Below, piece after piece: positions 40,713-40,862 of a stretch of 40,862 nucleotides of DNA. The notes under the pieces were generated by a model that saw only the letters and a program-made list of their open reading frames with translations, was not told the DNA's origin and did no database searches. Source of the DNA: Parcubacteria group bacterium (GTDB lineage Bacteria; Patescibacteriota; Minisyncoccia; Phycocordibacterales; WO2-35-19); assembly GCA_012514175.1 (NCBI GenBank), contig JAAZAU010000006.1:1-40862 (forward strand), in the 5' to 3' direction. Each line of letters starts with the position of its first letter. Positions within the stretch are counted from its first letter, which is position 1. The position numbers were made by a program, and so were the translations under genes.

Positions 40713-40757
40713 CCAAATCAAAAACAGATGGCAAAGCCATCTGTTTTTGATTTGGTG
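40711..40757 (+). terminator. Very long perfect hairpin terminator that includes the tRNA CCA end
   Basis: A perfect 22-bp inverted repeat (40711-40732 with 40736-40757) with an AAA loop begins at the last acceptor base of tRNA-Tyr. The inner part (ACAGATGGC/GCCATCTGT followed by TTTT) is a normal terminator, with a matching A run on the other side, so it can work in both directions. Confidence 0.85.
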
Positions 40758-40814
40758 TGGCTTTACAACCACGTTAGAAACTATTTTACCAAAAATTCCT
40801 GAATAAATCCAATT

Positions 40815-40862
40815 CGCTCCGCCCCGCCGCCAGCCGCCGCAAAGCGGCGGCCTGCCTCGCAG
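40815..40862. repeat. GC-rich palindromic element at the window edge
   Basis: After 40 kb of AT-rich sequence the last 48 bases are almost all G and C, with a perfect 8-bp inverted repeat (40833-40840 with 40844-40851) and an AAA loop. It runs off the window. The contrast suggests a dispersed palindromic repeat, or an assembly edge at such a repeat. Between the terminator and this element I see no gene. Confidence 0.55.

Noticed and set aside
40578-40772. Minus-strand frame with a QDSNLRRPK-like sequence
   Set aside because: This is the reverse complement of tRNA-Tyr and its terminator, a well-known false protein.
1-40862. CRISPR array, insertion sequence or prophage
   Set aside because: No regularly spaced direct repeats, transposase, integrase or phage structural genes are visible.
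1-40862. Recoded UGA as in Gracilibacteria
   Set aside because: UGA ends several conserved genes at the expected place and none is read through.

Overview
The window looks like a piece of a small, AT-rich genome from the Candidate Phyla Radiation (Patescibacteria, most like Parcubacteria). The reasons are very dense packing, many genes without a Shine-Dalgarno (SD) sequence, a fusion-rich minimal gene set, bL33 without zinc cysteines, a membrane-anchored Clp-type ATPase, and families I associate with these bacteria. TGA is used as a stop (murA, dus and the Clp gene), so the code is standard and Gracilibacteria or Absconditabacteria are unlikely. The assignment is by gene content only.

Layout. 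1-2.3 kb: a small unknown gene, a structured RNA with its own promoter and terminator (about 516-710), and two exported proteins, one of the DUF4105/Lnb N-terminal family. 2.4-5.4 kb: a redox operon (DUF5320, SDR oxidoreductase, DUF134 regulator, thioredoxin, thioredoxin-CcdA/DsbD-like fusion) behind a promoter carrying a 22-bp palindrome. 5.4-6.9 kb: an ECF sigma factor between a secreted and a membrane protein. 7-10.4 kb: iron-sulfur assembly (cysteine desulfurase, IscU-like scaffold, Nfu) and an FAD oxidoreductase. 10.4-14.7 kb: 2-oxoacid:ferredoxin oxidoreductase and ADP-forming acyl-CoA synthetase, which together make ATP by substrate-level phosphorylation. 14.8-21.2 kb: PAP2 phosphatase, Dus, Clp-like ATPase, membrane protein, FtsQ-like protein, SerS. 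21.3-28.3 kb: DprA, TopA, Rel, ParB, tRNA-Leu, MiaA. 28.5-35.3 kb: tRNA-Trp, a receiver-only response regulator and a 2075-residue surface protein. 35.4-40.9 kb: bL33, class IV aminotransferase, MurD, HTH-MurA fusion, NlpC/P60-like protein, tRNA-Tyr, and a GC-rich palindrome at the right edge.

Two expression styles coexist. Many conserved genes have a -10 hexamer exactly 6 nt before the start codon and no SD, which predicts leaderless mRNAs. Four tiny genes (39-83 residues; at 22238, 28334, 38125 minus and 40263) have the opposite design: a private promoter abutting the stop of the upstream gene, a GGAGG-type SD, apparently higher GC, and a private terminator. Two of the terminators have nearly the same stem core. 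These solitary small-protein cassettes, the RNA at 516-710 and the DUF5320/DUF134 redox operon are the best candidates for undescribed biology here.
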